Assembly (NCBI RefSeq): GCF_900142625.1
Contig: NZ_FRBN01000001.1
Span: 62,001 to 126,000 of the forward strand
Source of the DNA: Roseovarius marisflavi
GTDB taxonomy: Bacteria; Pseudomonadota; Alphaproteobacteria; Rhodobacterales; Rhodobacteraceae
DNA: 64,000 nucleotides
Reading direction: 5' to 3'
In this document: positions 8,204 to 17,411 of the stretch, one piece after another
Layout of the letters: each line of letters starts with the position of its first letter
Numbering within the stretch: the stretch's first letter is position 1
Notes under the pieces: model-generated
Seen by the model: only the letters and a program-made list of their open reading frames with translations
Databases searched by the model: none
Told to the model about the DNA's origin: nothing
Translations under genes and position numbers: made by a program

Positions 8204-9777
8204 CCGGGATGCGCCCAACCCTGCGACAGGCGCCTTACGCGGCGCTTTGTGACAGCTTTGCCTGGGATATTCCGGCGCGGCTTAACATGGCGGTGCAGGT
8301 TTGCGATGACTGGGCCGCACGCGCACCCGACCGGGTGGCGATTGTCGACCTTTCGGGTGAGGGCGCGCGCGATATAAGCTATGGCCAGCTGCGCGATATG
8401 GCCGACCGGCTGGCACTTGCGCTTGTGGCGCGCGGTGTGGAGCGCGGTGACCGGGTCGGCGTGCTGCGCAGTCAGGGCGCATGGTGCGCCGCGGCTCATA
8501 TCGCGATCTGGAAAATCGGCGCGATTTCAATACCTTTGTTCAAGCTCTTCAAGCATGATGCCCTGGTGAGCCGGGTCGGTGATGCCGGGGCCAGGGTGAT
8601 CGTGACCGATGGCGAGGGTGTCGGGCTTTTGAAGGGGTTGGAACAGGTCGAGGCGCTTGTACCCGAGGAGTGCGCGCTGCCCGAGGGGCGGTATGAGACT
8701 GTCGATACGGGGGCCGAGGAACCGGCGGTGTTGATCTATACCAGCGGAACCACCGGCGCGCCCAAGGGGGCGCTGCACGGCCATCGCGTATTGATGGGCC
8801 ATCTGCCGGGGGTCGAGATCAGCCATGATTTTCTGGGCCAGCCCGGCGATTGCCTCTGGACGCCCGCCGACTGGGCCTGGATCGGGGGGTTGTTTGACGT
8901 GCTGATGCCGGGGTTGGCGATCGGGGTGCCCGTCGTGGCGGCGCGTATGGCCAAATTCGGCCCCGAAGAATGCATCAGGATTGTCCGGCAAGGGCAAGTA
9001 AAAAATGTATTTTTTCCGCCAACGGCCCTGCGGCTTTTGAAGGCCGAAGGCAGCCATATCGCGGGCCTGCGCAGTGTGGCCAGCGGTGGCGAGCCGCTTG
9101 GTGCCGAGATGCTCGATTGGGGGCGGCGGGCCTTTGGTCTGACGATCAACGAGTTTTACGGCCAGACCGAATGCAATATGGTGGCCAGTTCCTGCGCGGC
9201 CCTTTTCAGCCCGAAGCCGGGCTGCCTCGGGAAGGCGGTGCCCGGCCATGATCTGGCGGTTCTGGATGAAAACGGCATGCCTACGCAGGCCGAGGGCGAT
9301 GTTGCCATAAGGCGAGGATCGGCCTCTATGATGCTGGAATATTGGAATAAACCGGAGCAGACGGCCGACAAGTTTAGGGGCGATTGGATGCTGACCGGGG
9401 ATCGCGGCATCTGGGAGGGGGATTATCTGCGCTTTGTCGGGCGCGAGGATGATGTGATCACCAGTGCCGGCTATCGCATCGGCCCCGCCGAAATCGAGGA
9501 CTGTCTTTTGACCCATGACGCGGTGGCCACCGTTGGTGTGGTCGGCAAGCCCGACCCGGTCAGAACCGAGATCGTCAAGGCCTATGTGGTGCTCAAGGAT
9601 GGGGTGAGCGCCTCGGAGGCACTTGCATCAGAGTTGCAGGCATACGTTAAGGAACGGCTTGCAACTTATTCATATCCAAGGGAAATCGAATTTATAGCAA
9701 GCCTGCCGATGACGGTCACCGGCAAGGTGATCAGGCGCGACTTGAAGGTGCGCGCGGCGGCGGAGGGTCGCGCATGA
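8200..9777 (+). CDS. AMP-forming acyl-CoA synthetase
   Basis: This 525-aa ANL-superfamily enzyme would activate a carboxylic acid to its CoA thioester through an acyl-AMP. The AMP-binding P-loop YTSGTTGAPKGALHGH starts at residue 180. NEFYGQTE, the LTGDRG segment and the C-terminal catalytic lysine (Lys509 in MTVTGKVIRRDL) are all present. It resembles acetyl- and medium-chain acyl-CoA synthetases. Lying between ivd and the methylcrotonyl-CoA carboxylase genes, it may activate isovalerate or another short branched acid, or recycle acetoacetate. The exact substrate is not determined by the sequence. Confidence 0.85.
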   Translation: MTGMRPTLRQAPYAALCDSFAWDIPARLNMAVQVCDDWAARAPDRVAIVDLSGEGARDISYGQLRDMADRLALALVARGVERGDRVGVLRSQGAWCAAAHIAIWKIGAISIPLFKLFKHDALVSRVGDAGARVIVTDGEGVGLLKGLEQVEALVPEECALPEGRYETVDTGAEEPAVLIYTSGTTGAPKGALHGHRVLMGHLPGVEISHDFLGQPGDCLWTPADWAWIGGLFDVLMPGLAIGVPVVAARMAKFGPEECIRIVRQGQVKNVFFPPTALRLLKAEGSHIAGLRSVASGGEPLGAEMLDWGRRAFGLTINEFYGQTECNMVASSCAALFSPKPGCLGKAVPGHDLAVLDENGMPTQAEGDVAIRRGSASMMLEYWNKPEQTADKFRGDWMLTGDRGIWEGDYLRFVGREDDVITSAGYRIGPAEIEDCLLTHDAVATVGVVGKPDPVRTEIVKAYVVLKDGVSASEALASELQAYVKERLATYSYPREIEFIASLPMTVTGKVIRRDLKVRAAAEGRA

Positions 9778-9794
9778 GACGGTCGGGGAACAGC

Positions 9795-9820
9795 AAAAGG
9801 GCCGATCAGATAACCGGCCC
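9795..9820 (-). terminator. Rho-independent terminator of ompW
   Basis: On the minus strand, GGGCCGGT and ATCGGCCC (9813-9820 and 9799-9806) form an 8-bp stem with one G-U pair and a 6-base loop, followed by TTTT. It lies about 25 bases after the ompW stop and also separates ompW from the convergent acyl-CoA synthetase gene. Confidence 0.8.
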
Positions 9821-9845
9821 CTGCAACGATTACTTTAAAAATGTA

Positions 9846-10445
9846 TCAGAACTTGTGGACGTAGGCGACGCCAAACACCCAAGGGTCAAGCTTGACCGAG
9901 CCTGCGGATACGCCGCCGATTGTAGCGTCAGTGTCGATGTCGATATAACGCACGTCGGCGCGCAAGGAGCCCTGTTGGCTGACTGCGATGTCAACACCGC
10001 CGTGCAGGGCGATGCCCCAGGAATCGTCAAGGCTGACCGGTGTGCCATTATCGAGTTTTTCGTCCCAGAAGTGGGTATAGTTCAGGCCAACGCCGACAAA
10101 GGGTGTCATGACAGAGCTGTTGGTGAAGTGATACTGGATCGAAACGGTGGGCGGCAGGTGCTTTGTCGAGCCGATATCACCGGCACCTTGTGCCTGAAGG
10201 TCATGCTTGAACGGCCAGGCGGCAAGAACCTCGATGCCGACATTGTCCATGACGAAATATTCGAACGTCAGCGACGGGCGGATGTTTTCGCCAACGCGCA
10301 CCGTCGACGGGGCGCTGTAGCTGTCGGTCGGATCAATGTAGTGTGCGCCGAGGCCAAGGGTCATGTCACCTTGGGACTGGGCAAAAACCGGGGCTGCGGT
10401 GCTTGCAAGGACAGCAGCAAGGGTGAGGGCTGTGATCTGTTTCAT
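9846..10445 (-). CDS. ompW: OmpW-family outer-membrane protein
   Basis: This 199-aa protein has a signal peptide (MKQITALTLAAVLASTAAPVFA) and then the alternating pattern of a small beta-barrel, ending in an aromatic residue (YVHKF) as outer-membrane porins do. Family motifs include YIDPTDSYSAP, ENIRPSLTFEYFV, and TPFVGVGLNYTHFWDE. OmpW forms an eight-stranded barrel with a narrow hydrophobic channel, linked to uptake of small hydrophobic molecules and to anoxic or stress adaptation in other bacteria. It is divergent from mccB. An FNR-like site lies about 60 bases upstream of its ATG. Confidence 0.92.
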   Translation of the reverse strand: MKQITALTLAAVLASTAAPVFAQSQGDMTLGLGAHYIDPTDSYSAPSTVRVGENIRPSLTFEYFVMDNVGIEVLAAWPFKHDLQAQGAGDIGSTKHLPPTVSIQYHFTNSSVMTPFVGVGLNYTHFWDEKLDNGTPVSLDDSWGIALHGGVDIAVSQQGSLRADVRYIDIDTDATIGGVSAGSVKLDPWVFGVAYVHKF

Positions 10446-10503
10446 AGTTTTTCCATTCTTGAGTTTACGAGCGGGACAATGCGTCGAAACCGGACGCATC
10501 ACT

Positions 10504-10517
10504 TTGATGTGAGTCAA
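10504..10517. promoter_or_regulatory. FNR/FnrL-like binding site between ompW and mccB
   Basis: TTGAT-GTGA-GTCAA matches the FNR consensus TTGAT-N4-ATCAA at nine of ten positions. Its centre is about 65 bases upstream of the ompW ATG, fitting activation of ompW under low oxygen; ompW is FNR-linked in enterobacteria. It is about 95 bases upstream of mccB, so an effect there cannot be excluded. The match is direct; use by FnrL is inferred. Confidence 0.55.
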
Positions 10518-10606
10518 ATCGCGAGGCGGATGCCGCGTTGCGGCAAAAATGCAACAGGCGGGAGGGTGCGACGCATTGCACGCCCGGCAAGTCAGGAGTT
10601 TTGGGG

Positions 10607-12211
10607 ATGAAGCTAGGCACATCGGCACTGCCCGGATCGGAAGGCTTTCGGGCCAATCGCGAGGCGCATCTTGCGGCCCTTGGCGTGGTCGCAGAGGCCG
10701 CAGCCCTTGCGGCGGCAGGCGGCGGTGAGGCCGCGCGCGAGCGTCACCTGAGCCGGGGCAAGATGGCCCCGCGCGACCGGGTCGCAAACCTGCTTGATCC
10801 CGGATCGCCGTTTCTTGAAATCGGCGCCACGGCGGCGCATGGGCTTTATGACGGGGCCGCGCCCTGCGCCGGGGTGATCGCGGGCGTTGGCCGCGTGCAG
10901 GGCATAGACTGTATGATCGTGTGCAATGACGCCACCGTGAAGGGCGGCACCTATTACCCGATGACGGTCAAAAAGCACCTGCGCGCGCAGGAGATTGCCG
11001 AGGAATGTCATCTGCCCTGCATCTACCTGGTCGATAGCGGCGGCGCCAACCTGCCCAATCAGGATGAGGTCTTCCCGGATCGCGACCATTTCGGGCGGAT
11101 TTTCTATAATCAGGCCCGGATGAGCGCCAAGGGCATTGCCCAGATCGCCGTGGTCATGGGATCGTGCACGGCCGGGGGCGCCTATGTGCCCGCGATGAGC
11201 GATGTGACGATCATCGTCAAGGAGCAGGGCACGATCTTTCTGGCCGGGCCGCCCCTGGTCAAGGCCGCCACCGGCGAGGTGGTGAGTGCCGAGGATCTCG
11301 GCGGTGGCGATGTGCACACGCGCCTGTCGGGCGTGGCCGATTACCTGGCCGAGGATGATGCGCATGCTCTGGCACTGGCGCGTCAGGCGGTTGGTTCGTT
11401 GAACCGCTCAAAGCCCGCAACCGTGAATTGGGCCAGCCCCGAAGAACCGGCTTATGACCCCGAAGAGTTGCTTGGCGTGGTGCCCGCCGATCTGCGCACG
11501 CCCTATGACATCCGCGAGGTGATCGCGCGGGTGGTGGATGGCAGCCGCTTTGACGAATTCAAGCCGCGCTTTGGCGAAACGCTTGTCACCGGCTTTGCCC
11601 ATATCAAGGGCTGCCCGGTGGGAATCGTGGCCAATAACGGCGTGCTGTTTTCCGAAGCGGCCCAGAAGGGCGCGCATTTCGTCGAGCTCTGTTCACAGCG
11701 CAAGATCCCGCTGGTGTTCCTGCAAAACATCACCGGCTTCATGGTCGGACGAAAATATGAAAACGAGGGCATCGCGCGTCACGGTGCCAAGATGGTGACG
11801 GCGGTGGCGACGACCAGCGTGCCCAAGGTCACGATGGTGGTTGGCGGCTCTTTCGGGGCGGGCAATTACGGCATGTCAGGCCGCGCCTATCAGCCGCGCT
11901 TTATGTGGAGCTGGCCAAGCAGCCGGATCAGCGTGATGGGCGGCGAACAGGCGGCCGGCGTTCTTGCCACCGTCAAGCGCGATTCGATCGAGCGCAAGGG
12001 CGGGGAATGGTCGGCCGAGGAAGAGGCGGCCTTTAAACAGCCGACGGTCGAGATGTTCGAGCGCCAGAGCCATCCGCTCTATGCCAGTGCGCGGCTTTGG
12101 GATGACGGCATCGTCGATCCGCGCAAGACCCGTGATGTGCTGGCGCTGAGCCTGAGTGCCGCGCTTTGCGCGCCGATCGAGGAGACGCGGTTTGGCGTCT
12201 TTCGGATGTGA
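10607..12211 (+). CDS. mccB: Methylcrotonyl-CoA carboxylase beta subunit (carboxyltransferase)
   Basis: This 534-aa carboxyltransferase moves CO2 from biotin to 3-methylcrotonyl-CoA in leucine catabolism. Subunit signatures include [33 protein letters not shown] and [14 protein letters not shown], with the usual glycine-rich oxyanion segments. The MCC assignment rather than propionyl- or acetyl-CoA carboxylase follows from these motifs and from the neighbouring ivd, mccA and HMG-CoA lyase genes. The ATG at 10607 has AGGAG eight bases upstream; a longer open frame upstream lacks a ribosome site. A foreign-looking gene separates it from mccA. Confidence 0.94.
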   Translation: MKLGTSALPGSEGFRANREAHLAALGVVAEAAALAAAGGGEAARERHLSRGKMAPRDRVANLLDPGSPFLEIGATAAHGLYDGAAPCAGVIAGVGRVQGIDCMIVCNDATVKGGTYYPMTVKKHLRAQEIAEECHLPCIYLVDSGGANLPNQDEVFPDRDHFGRIFYNQARMSAKGIAQIAVVMGSCTAGGAYVPAMSDVTIIVKEQGTIFLAGPPLVKAATGEVVSAEDLGGGDVHTRLSGVADYLAEDDAHALALARQAVGSLNRSKPATVNWASPEEPAYDPEELLGVVPADLRTPYDIREVIARVVDGSRFDEFKPRFGETLVTGFAHIKGCPVGIVANNGVLFSEAAQKGAHFVELCSQRKIPLVFLQNITGFMVGRKYENEGIARHGAKMVTAVATTSVPKVTMVVGGSFGAGNYGMSGRAYQPRFMWSWPSSRISVMGGEQAAGVLATVKRDSIERKGGEWSAEEEAAFKQPTVEMFERQSHPLYASARLWDDGIVDPRKTRDVLALSLSAALCAPIEETRFGVFRM

Positions 12212-12240
12212 GGGGGCGCTCTGCGGAAGCCTTGGAGTTT

Positions 12241-12262
12241 GAGTATTTGAGCCAAGAAGAAG
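12241..12262 (+). repeat. GAGTATTT-type leader motif, divergent copy upstream of the inserted gene
   Basis: GAGTATTTGAGCC followed by a purine-rich AAGAAGAAGG run lies just before the gene at 12273. It resembles the elements at 15544 and 36726 in having GAGTATTT followed by a purine-rich segment next to a start codon. It is the weakest copy of the three. Confidence 0.35.
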
Positions 12263-12272
12263 GACGCGCGTG

Positions 12273-12902
12273 ATGCGATTTTATGCGAGGACTTGGAAGG
12301 CGGGCGACATAAGTTTTCCGAAGTCGCGCTATAAGGAAGATTGGCGCGACTTACGCTCTCAAATTGAGCATGAAGACGGATTGGTAAATCAGCGGCTTCT
12401 TTGGATGTTGGCATTTAGCGGCTTCCTTTTTGCAGCTTATGGATATTCTCTTACAGCAGAGGCGACACTAGTCCCAAAGGTGTCATTTTTTGAGCCCATT
12501 GAGAGGTTGAATGCCTCTATGAGGAATATCAAATTGCTGCGACTGGCGATTTGTGCGGCTGGGGTCGGGGTTGGAATTGCCTCTCTTTTTGGTGCAGCGG
12601 CGGCATTCTTTGCGATCAAAAGCCTTGTCGCCGAATTCGACCTTCCAAGCGCCAAGGGGGGATACGGACAGCCGGTGGGACCGGGGTTGGCAAGTAAATT
12701 TGGAATGTTAAGCGGGCTTGCATTCCCATGTATTACGATTGGCGTCTGGCTGTTTCTGGGTCTTGTACAGATCGAATGGGCTGCACTCTCGGCAGTGATT
12801 TGTGCCTTGGGTGTTTCATTCGCCATGCTGATCATAAGCTACGACGCGGTAGCGAATGCCGAAGGGACGTTGAGTGGCGAGACAGAAGGCAAAAAGGGAT
12901 GA
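12273..12902 (+). CDS. Unknown membrane protein inserted between mccB and mccA
   Basis: This ~209-aa product has about four hydrophobic segments: near residues 43-62, 88-117, 138-162 and 166-187 (for example LLWMLAFSGFLFAAYGYSL and WAALSAVICALGVSFAMLI). The N-terminal ~40 residues are charged and cytoplasmic-looking. I do not recognise the family. The coding sequence is visibly more AT-rich than its neighbours and uses rarer A/T-ending codons, suggesting recent acquisition. The ATG at 12273 is chosen; a GTG lies three bases earlier. Its TGA overlaps the mccA ATG (ATGA), so it is now part of the operon. Confidence 0.7.
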   Translation: MRFYARTWKAGDISFPKSRYKEDWRDLRSQIEHEDGLVNQRLLWMLAFSGFLFAAYGYSLTAEATLVPKVSFFEPIERLNASMRNIKLLRLAICAAGVGVGIASLFGAAAAFFAIKSLVAEFDLPSAKGGYGQPVGPGLASKFGMLSGLAFPCITIGVWLFLGLVQIEWAALSAVICALGVSFAMLIISYDAVANAEGTLSGETEGKKG

Positions 12903-14857
12903 CCAAAATGTTTGAGCGGATTTTGATGGCGAACCGGGGCGAGATTGCTTGTCGGGTGATTGCCACGGCGCAGGCGATGGGGGTTGAGGTGGTGGCGGTT
13001 TATTCCGACGCCGACCGGGACGCGCGCCATGTGGCGATGGCCGACAGGGCGGTACATATCGGCGGGTCGGCACCGGGCGAGAGTTATCTGCGCGGTGATG
13101 TGATCATCCGGGCGGCGCTTGAGACTGGCTGCGGCGCGATCCATCCCGGCTATGGCTTTTTGTCCGAGAACCCTGAATTCGTGGATGCTGTCGAGGCGGC
13201 GGGGCTCGTCTTTATCGGGCCCTCGGCCGATGCCATTCGCGCCATGGGTCTCAAGGACGCCGCCAAGGTCTTGATGGAAGAGGCCGGCGTGCCCGTGGTG
13301 CCGGGCTATCACGGCAAGAACCAGGACCCCGAACATCTGGAGGGGGCTGCGGATGCGATTGGCTATCCGGTCCTGATCAAGGCGGTTGCGGGGGGCGGTG
13401 GCAAGGGCATGCGTCTTGTCGAGCGGGCAGAGGAGTTTCCCGACGCGCTTGAGAGCGCCAAGAGCGAGGCGAAAACCGCCTTTGGCAATGAGGCGGTATT
13501 GATCGAGAAATACATCCAGAAGCCGCGTCATATCGAGGTGCAGGTGTTTGGTGACGGGCAAGGCGCGGTGCATCTGTTTGAGCGCGATTGTTCGTTGCAG
13601 CGTCGTCATCAGAAGGTGATCGAAGAGGCCCCGGCGCCCGGCATGACGGCCGAGATGCGCGCCGCCATGGGACAGGCCGCCGTGCGCGCCGCCGAGGCGA
13701 TCGGATACAAGGGGGCGGGCACGGTTGAATTCATCGTCGATGGCAGCCGTGGGCTGCGCCCCGATGGCTTTTGGTTCATGGAGATGAACACCCGCCTTCA
13801 GGTCGAGCATCCGGTGACCGAGGCGATCACCGGCGTTGATCTGGTGGAATGGCAGTTGCGCGTCGCCGCGGGCGAGGCCTTGCCCAAGCAGCAGGGCGAA
13901 CTTGCCATCACGGGTCATGCCTTTGAGGCGCGCCTTTATGCAGAGGATGTGCCGAAGGGCTTCTTGCCCGCAACCGGGCATCTGGCGCATCTGCGCTTTC
14001 CCGACGGGGTACGCGCCGATAGCGGCGTGCGCGCGGGCGATGAGATCAGCCCGTTTTACGACCCGATGATTGCCAAGGTGATCACCCACGGCCCAACCCG
14101 CGCCATTGCCTTGCGCCGTCTGGCGGCCGCGCTTGAGGGCACCGAAGTGGCGGGCACGGTGACCAACCTTGCCTTTCTGGGGGCCCTGGCGCGCCATGAG
14201 GGCTTTGGCGCCGGGGATGTCGATACCGGTCTTATTGCGCGCGACATTGACAGGCTTGTTGTCGCGCCAGAGCCGTGGGTCGACGGTATTGCCATGGCGG
14301 CCCTCGCGGCCTGTGGGCTTTTGGACAAGGCGGACCCTGAGACCGGGTTTGCGCTTTGGGCACCGCTTGCACGCGAGGTGGTGCTGCGCCGCAATGACGA
14401 AGAGGTCAACGTGCGGATTCACAGCCTTGGGGCGGGCGCGCATGACCTTGACATCGCGGGCCGACGGGTTGAGGCGCGCCGCGCGGGAGACGGCTGGCGG
14501 ATTGATGGGCAACCTGCGGCGCCGGTGGCCGTACACGGGGCGGACATTACTGTATTCACGCAGTATGGCGTTGGTTTCCAGGCGATTGACCCGCTCGAGC
14601 GCGATAGCGCGGCGGGGGGCGATACGGCCCTGATCGAGGCCCCGATGCCGGGGCTGGTCAAGGCGGTCTTTGCGCGCCCCGGTCAGAGCGTGGCCAGGGG
14701 CGACCGGCTTGCGGTGCTTGAGGCGATGAAGATGGAACATTCGCTTCTGGCGGCGCGCGACGGCGTGGTGGCCGAGGTTCTGGTCGCCGCAGGCGAGCAG
14801 GTCACGGCAGGCGCGGCGCTTGTACGCCTTGAGGCCGAAGCGGAGGTGGCGGCATGA
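12899..14857 (+). CDS. mccA: Methylcrotonyl-CoA carboxylase alpha subunit (biotin carboxylase + biotin carrier)
   Basis: This 652-aa subunit carboxylates its own biotin using ATP and bicarbonate, for transfer by MccB. Order of domains: N-terminal ATP-grasp biotin carboxylase (ILMANRGEIACRV, KAVAGGGGKGMR, RRHQKVIEEAPAP, MNTRLQVEHPVTE), a linker domain, then the C-terminal biotinyl domain with EAMKMEHS and target lysine Lys611. The start overlaps the preceding stop; an ATG nine bases downstream (MFERILMANRG) is an equally plausible start. The stop overlaps the next gene (ATGA). It requires biotinylation, presumably by the BirA encoded at 36.7 kb. Confidence 0.94.
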   Translation: MTKMFERILMANRGEIACRVIATAQAMGVEVVAVYSDADRDARHVAMADRAVHIGGSAPGESYLRGDVIIRAALETGCGAIHPGYGFLSENPEFVDAVEAAGLVFIGPSADAIRAMGLKDAAKVLMEEAGVPVVPGYHGKNQDPEHLEGAADAIGYPVLIKAVAGGGGKGMRLVERAEEFPDALESAKSEAKTAFGNEAVLIEKYIQKPRHIEVQVFGDGQGAVHLFERDCSLQRRHQKVIEEAPAPGMTAEMRAAMGQAAVRAAEAIGYKGAGTVEFIVDGSRGLRPDGFWFMEMNTRLQVEHPVTEAITGVDLVEWQLRVAAGEALPKQQGELAITGHAFEARLYAEDVPKGFLPATGHLAHLRFPDGVRADSGVRAGDEISPFYDPMIAKVITHGPTRAIALRRLAAALEGTEVAGTVTNLAFLGALARHEGFGAGDVDTGLIARDIDRLVVAPEPWVDGIAMAALAACGLLDKADPETGFALWAPLAREVVLRRNDEEVNVRIHSLGAGAHDLDIAGRRVEARRAGDGWRIDGQPAAPVAVHGADITVFTQYGVGFQAIDPLERDSAAGGDTALIEAPMPGLVKAVFARPGQSVARGDRLAVLEAMKMEHSLLAARDGVVAEVLVAAGEQVTAGAALVRLEAEAEVAA

Positions 14858-15522
14858 TTACACTGCATCATGTGCCGCAAAGCCGCTCGATGCGGGTGTT
14901 GTGGTTGTTGCACGAGTTGGGGGTCGAGTTTCGGGTGGTCGAGCGCGCCTTTGACAAATCCCTGCGTGCGCCGGAATTCCTGTCGCTTTCGCCCGCAGGC
15001 AGGGTGCCGGCGCTTGAGATCGACGGCGAGCGGATGTTTGAATCCGGCGCGATGATGGAATATCTCTGCGAGCGGTTTCCCGAGCCGGGGCTTGGCCGCG
15101 CGCCGGGGGATATGGACAGGATGGGCTGGCTTGTCTGGCTGCATTTTGGCGAAACCATCAGTCAGCACGTGGCGGCCCTGACGCAGCAACATATCGTGCT
15201 TTATGAGGATGCTATGCGCAGCCCGATCGTGATGCAGCTTGAGGCGGCGCGCATCGCCAAATGCTATCGCGCGATCGAGGCCCGCTTGTCGACGCCGGTC
15301 GAGAACCGCGATTATCTTTTGACCGGTGGCTTTTCGGCCTGTGATATCGCGGTCGGGCAGGCGGTTTACATGGCGCGTCACTTCGTCAGGCTGGATGGCT
15401 ATCCCGAGACCGAAAAGTGGTATGAAAGGATCGGCGAACGTCCAGGGTTTCAGGCAAGCCTGCCGGGGCCGCAAAGCGCAAGGGTTTTTGAGCAGCCGTT
15501 TTATGAGCCTTGGACGGGCTGA
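14854..15522 (+). CDS. Glutathione S-transferase family protein
   Basis: This 222-aa protein has a thioredoxin-like N-terminal domain (about residues 1-80: MITLHHVPQSRSMRVLWLLH, then GRVPALEIDGERMFESGAM with the cis-proline and ESGA glutathione-binding motifs) and an all-helical C-terminal domain. The likely catalytic residue is a serine in PQSRS. It overlaps mccA by four bases, so it is made with the catabolic enzymes. It could remove reactive alpha,beta-unsaturated acyl-CoA by-products, but that role is only suggested by position. Confidence 0.85.
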   Translation: MITLHHVPQSRSMRVLWLLHELGVEFRVVERAFDKSLRAPEFLSLSPAGRVPALEIDGERMFESGAMMEYLCERFPEPGLGRAPGDMDRMGWLVWLHFGETISQHVAALTQQHIVLYEDAMRSPIVMQLEAARIAKCYRAIEARLSTPVENRDYLLTGGFSACDIAVGQAVYMARHFVRLDGYPETEKWYERIGERPGFQASLPGPQSARVFEQPFYEPWTG

Positions 15523-15543
15523 CTGCGTGGCGGGGCCGGAATT

Positions 15544-15566
15544 GAGTATTTTTGGAACGGTGAAAG
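15544..15566 (+). repeat. GAGTATTTTTGGAA leader motif upstream of HMG-CoA lyase
   Basis: GAGTATTTTTGGAACGGTGAAAG lies 10 bases before the mvaB ATG. Its first 14 bases are identical to those of the element at 36727-36740 that runs into the birA start. The purine-rich tail may contribute to ribosome binding. Elements of this form appear to recur upstream of genes in Rhodobacteraceae; that broader statement is from memory. Confidence 0.5.
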
Positions 15567-15575
15567 GGAAAGGTC

Positions 15576-16436
15576 ATGGGCGAGCGGGTCGAGATATTTG
15601 AGGTGGGCCCGCGCGACGGGTTGCAGAATGAAAAACGGCGCATTCCCCTGAGCGAAAAGATTGCCTTGGTGAATTGCCTGAGTGGCACCGGTTTTCGCCG
15701 GATCGAGGTTGCCAGTTTCGTCAGCCCAAAATGGGTGCCGCAAATGGCCGACTCTGGCGAGGTGCTGCGCGGCATTCGGCGTGCCGAAGGGGTGAGCTAT
15801 GCCGCGCTGACCCCCAATCTGCGCGGCTTTGAGGATGCGATGCAGGCCAACGCCGATGAGGTTGCAATTTTCGGTGCCGCCTCTGAGGGGTTTTCCAAGG
15901 CCAATATCAATGCCACGATCGAGGAAAGCCTTGCGCGGTTCGCGCCGGTGATGGAGGCCGCCAATGCGCAAGGGGTGCGGGTGCGCGGCTATATCTCTTG
16001 CGTGGTCGAGTGCCCCTATGACGGGCCGGTGGCCCCGGCGCAGGTGGCGATGGTGGCCGAGCGCCTCTGGGCGATGGGCTGCTATGAGATAAGCCTTGGC
16101 GACACCATCGGGCAGGGGCGCCCCGAGGCGGTTGAAGCGATGCTTGCCGCCGTGAGCGACGTGGTGCCGGTGGCGCGGCTTGCGGGGCATTTTCACGACA
16201 CCTCCGGGCGGGCGCTTGAGAATATCGAGGTCTCTCTGGCCAAAGGGCTGCGGGTGTTTGATGCGGCCGTTGGCGGGCTGGGCGGCTGTCCTTATGCGCC
16301 GGGGGCGGCGGGGAATGTGGCGACCGAGACGGTGCATCAGAAGCTGGAGGAGCTTGGCTATGATACCGGCCTTGAGCGGGATGTGCTTTTGAAGGCGGCC
16401 GAAATGGCGCGGGCGATGCGCGGCGGGCGAGACTGA
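15576..16436 (+). CDS. mvaB: Hydroxymethylglutaryl-CoA lyase
   Basis: This 286-aa enzyme cleaves HMG-CoA to acetyl-CoA and acetoacetate, the last step of leucine breakdown. It is a DRE-TIM metallolyase: the metal/substrate motif EVGPRDGLQNE is at residues 9-19, metal-binding histidines are in AGHFHDT, and the active-site loop GLGGCPYAPGAAGNVATE carries Cys238. Length and motifs fit HMG-CoA lyase rather than homocitrate synthase. It follows the GST gene after a short gap and precedes the hydratase in the same direction. Confidence 0.95.
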   Translation: MGERVEIFEVGPRDGLQNEKRRIPLSEKIALVNCLSGTGFRRIEVASFVSPKWVPQMADSGEVLRGIRRAEGVSYAALTPNLRGFEDAMQANADEVAIFGAASEGFSKANINATIEESLARFAPVMEAANAQGVRVRGYISCVVECPYDGPVAPAQVAMVAERLWAMGCYEISLGDTIGQGRPEAVEAMLAAVSDVVPVARLAGHFHDTSGRALENIEVSLAKGLRVFDAAVGGLGGCPYAPGAAGNVATETVHQKLEELGYDTGLERDVLLKAAEMARAMRGGRD

Positions 16437-16476
16437 GGGTTTTCGCAGGAAATTCTTGCAGGGACAGGGGATAGCG

Positions 16477-17268
16477 ATGTTTGAGACACTTGAGATGACG
16501 CGCGACGGGCGCGGTGTGGTGACGCTTTGGCTCAACCGGGCGGACAAGCATAATGCGATGTCGGCGCAGATGATTGCCGAGCTGCACAGCGCCGCCGATG
16601 ATCTGGGCCGCGATGAGAGCTGTCGCGCCGTGGTCTTGGCGGCGCGGGGCAAAACCTTTTGCGCGGGTGGCGATCTGGCCTGGATGCGGCAACAGTTCGA
16701 GGCCGAGCCCGGCGTGCGCGGCAAAGAGGCTGGCAAGCTGGCCTATATGTTGCAGGCGCTCAATACTCTGCCCAAGCCCTTGATCGGGCGGCTGCATGGC
16801 AATGCCTTTGGCGGCGGCATCGGGCTGGCTTCGGTCTGTGATGTGGCGATTGGCACCGACTGCATCGTGATGGCGCTGACCGAAACGCGCCTTGGGCTTA
16901 TCCCGGCCACCATCGGGCCCTATGTGGCCGCCCGGATGGGCGAGGCCAATGCGCGGCGGGTGTTCATGTCGGGGCGACGCTTTGATGCCGCCGAGGCCGT
17001 CACGCTTGGCCTGTTGGCCCGCGCGGTGCCCGAGGGCGATCTGGACGCGGCCATCGAGGCCGAAATCGCGCCTTACCTCGAGTGCGCCCCCGGTGCCGTG
17101 GCCCGCGCCAAGGCGCTTTTGCGTGGTTTTGGACCGCGCATTGATGCCGATGTCATTGCCCGTACTATCGACGAACTGGCCGCCTGCTGGGCCGGTGAAG
17201 AGGCCCCCGAGGGGATCGGTGCATTCTTTGAGCGCCGCAAGCCAAGCTGGCAGAGCGGCGGCGCCTGA
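16477..17268 (+). CDS. liuC: Enoyl-CoA hydratase family protein, probable methylglutaconyl-CoA hydratase
   Basis: This 263-aa crotonase-fold protein would hydrate 3-methylglutaconyl-CoA to HMG-CoA, the one step otherwise missing from the cluster. The oxyanion-hole segments are AARGKTFCAGGDLAWM and LHGNAFGGGIGLASVCD; a catalytic glutamate lies in the TETRLGLIPATIGPYV segment. The start at 16477 has AGGGG six bases upstream; an earlier in-frame ATG at 16456 lacks one. Function is assigned by context, since crotonase members differ in substrate with little motif change. Confidence 0.88.
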   Translation: MFETLEMTRDGRGVVTLWLNRADKHNAMSAQMIAELHSAADDLGRDESCRAVVLAARGKTFCAGGDLAWMRQQFEAEPGVRGKEAGKLAYMLQALNTLPKPLIGRLHGNAFGGGIGLASVCDVAIGTDCIVMALTETRLGLIPATIGPYVAARMGEANARRVFMSGRRFDAAEAVTLGLLARAVPEGDLDAAIEAEIAPYLECAPGAVARAKALLRGFGPRIDADVIARTIDELAACWAGEEAPEGIGAFFERRKPSWQSGGA

Positions 17269-17411
17269 AAAGATTCGCCGGGGCCGCCGCGAGTGCCGGG
17301 CGGTCCTGAGCTGGTCAGGTTTCATGGCCAATCTGGCGTATCTGCGGCATACCGTGGCATACAAAACACTAAAATCGTCTGTTTCCGACCCGCGTTTCTG
17401 TGCGCGCTCGG

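Noticed and set aside
12212-12902. Insertion sequence or transposon carrying the AT-richer gene
   Set aside because: No transposase, inverted ends or target duplication could be seen at its borders.
12839-14740. 633-codon minus-strand frame opposite mccA
   Set aside because: Translation shows no fold or motif, while the plus strand encodes a complete biotin carboxylase.
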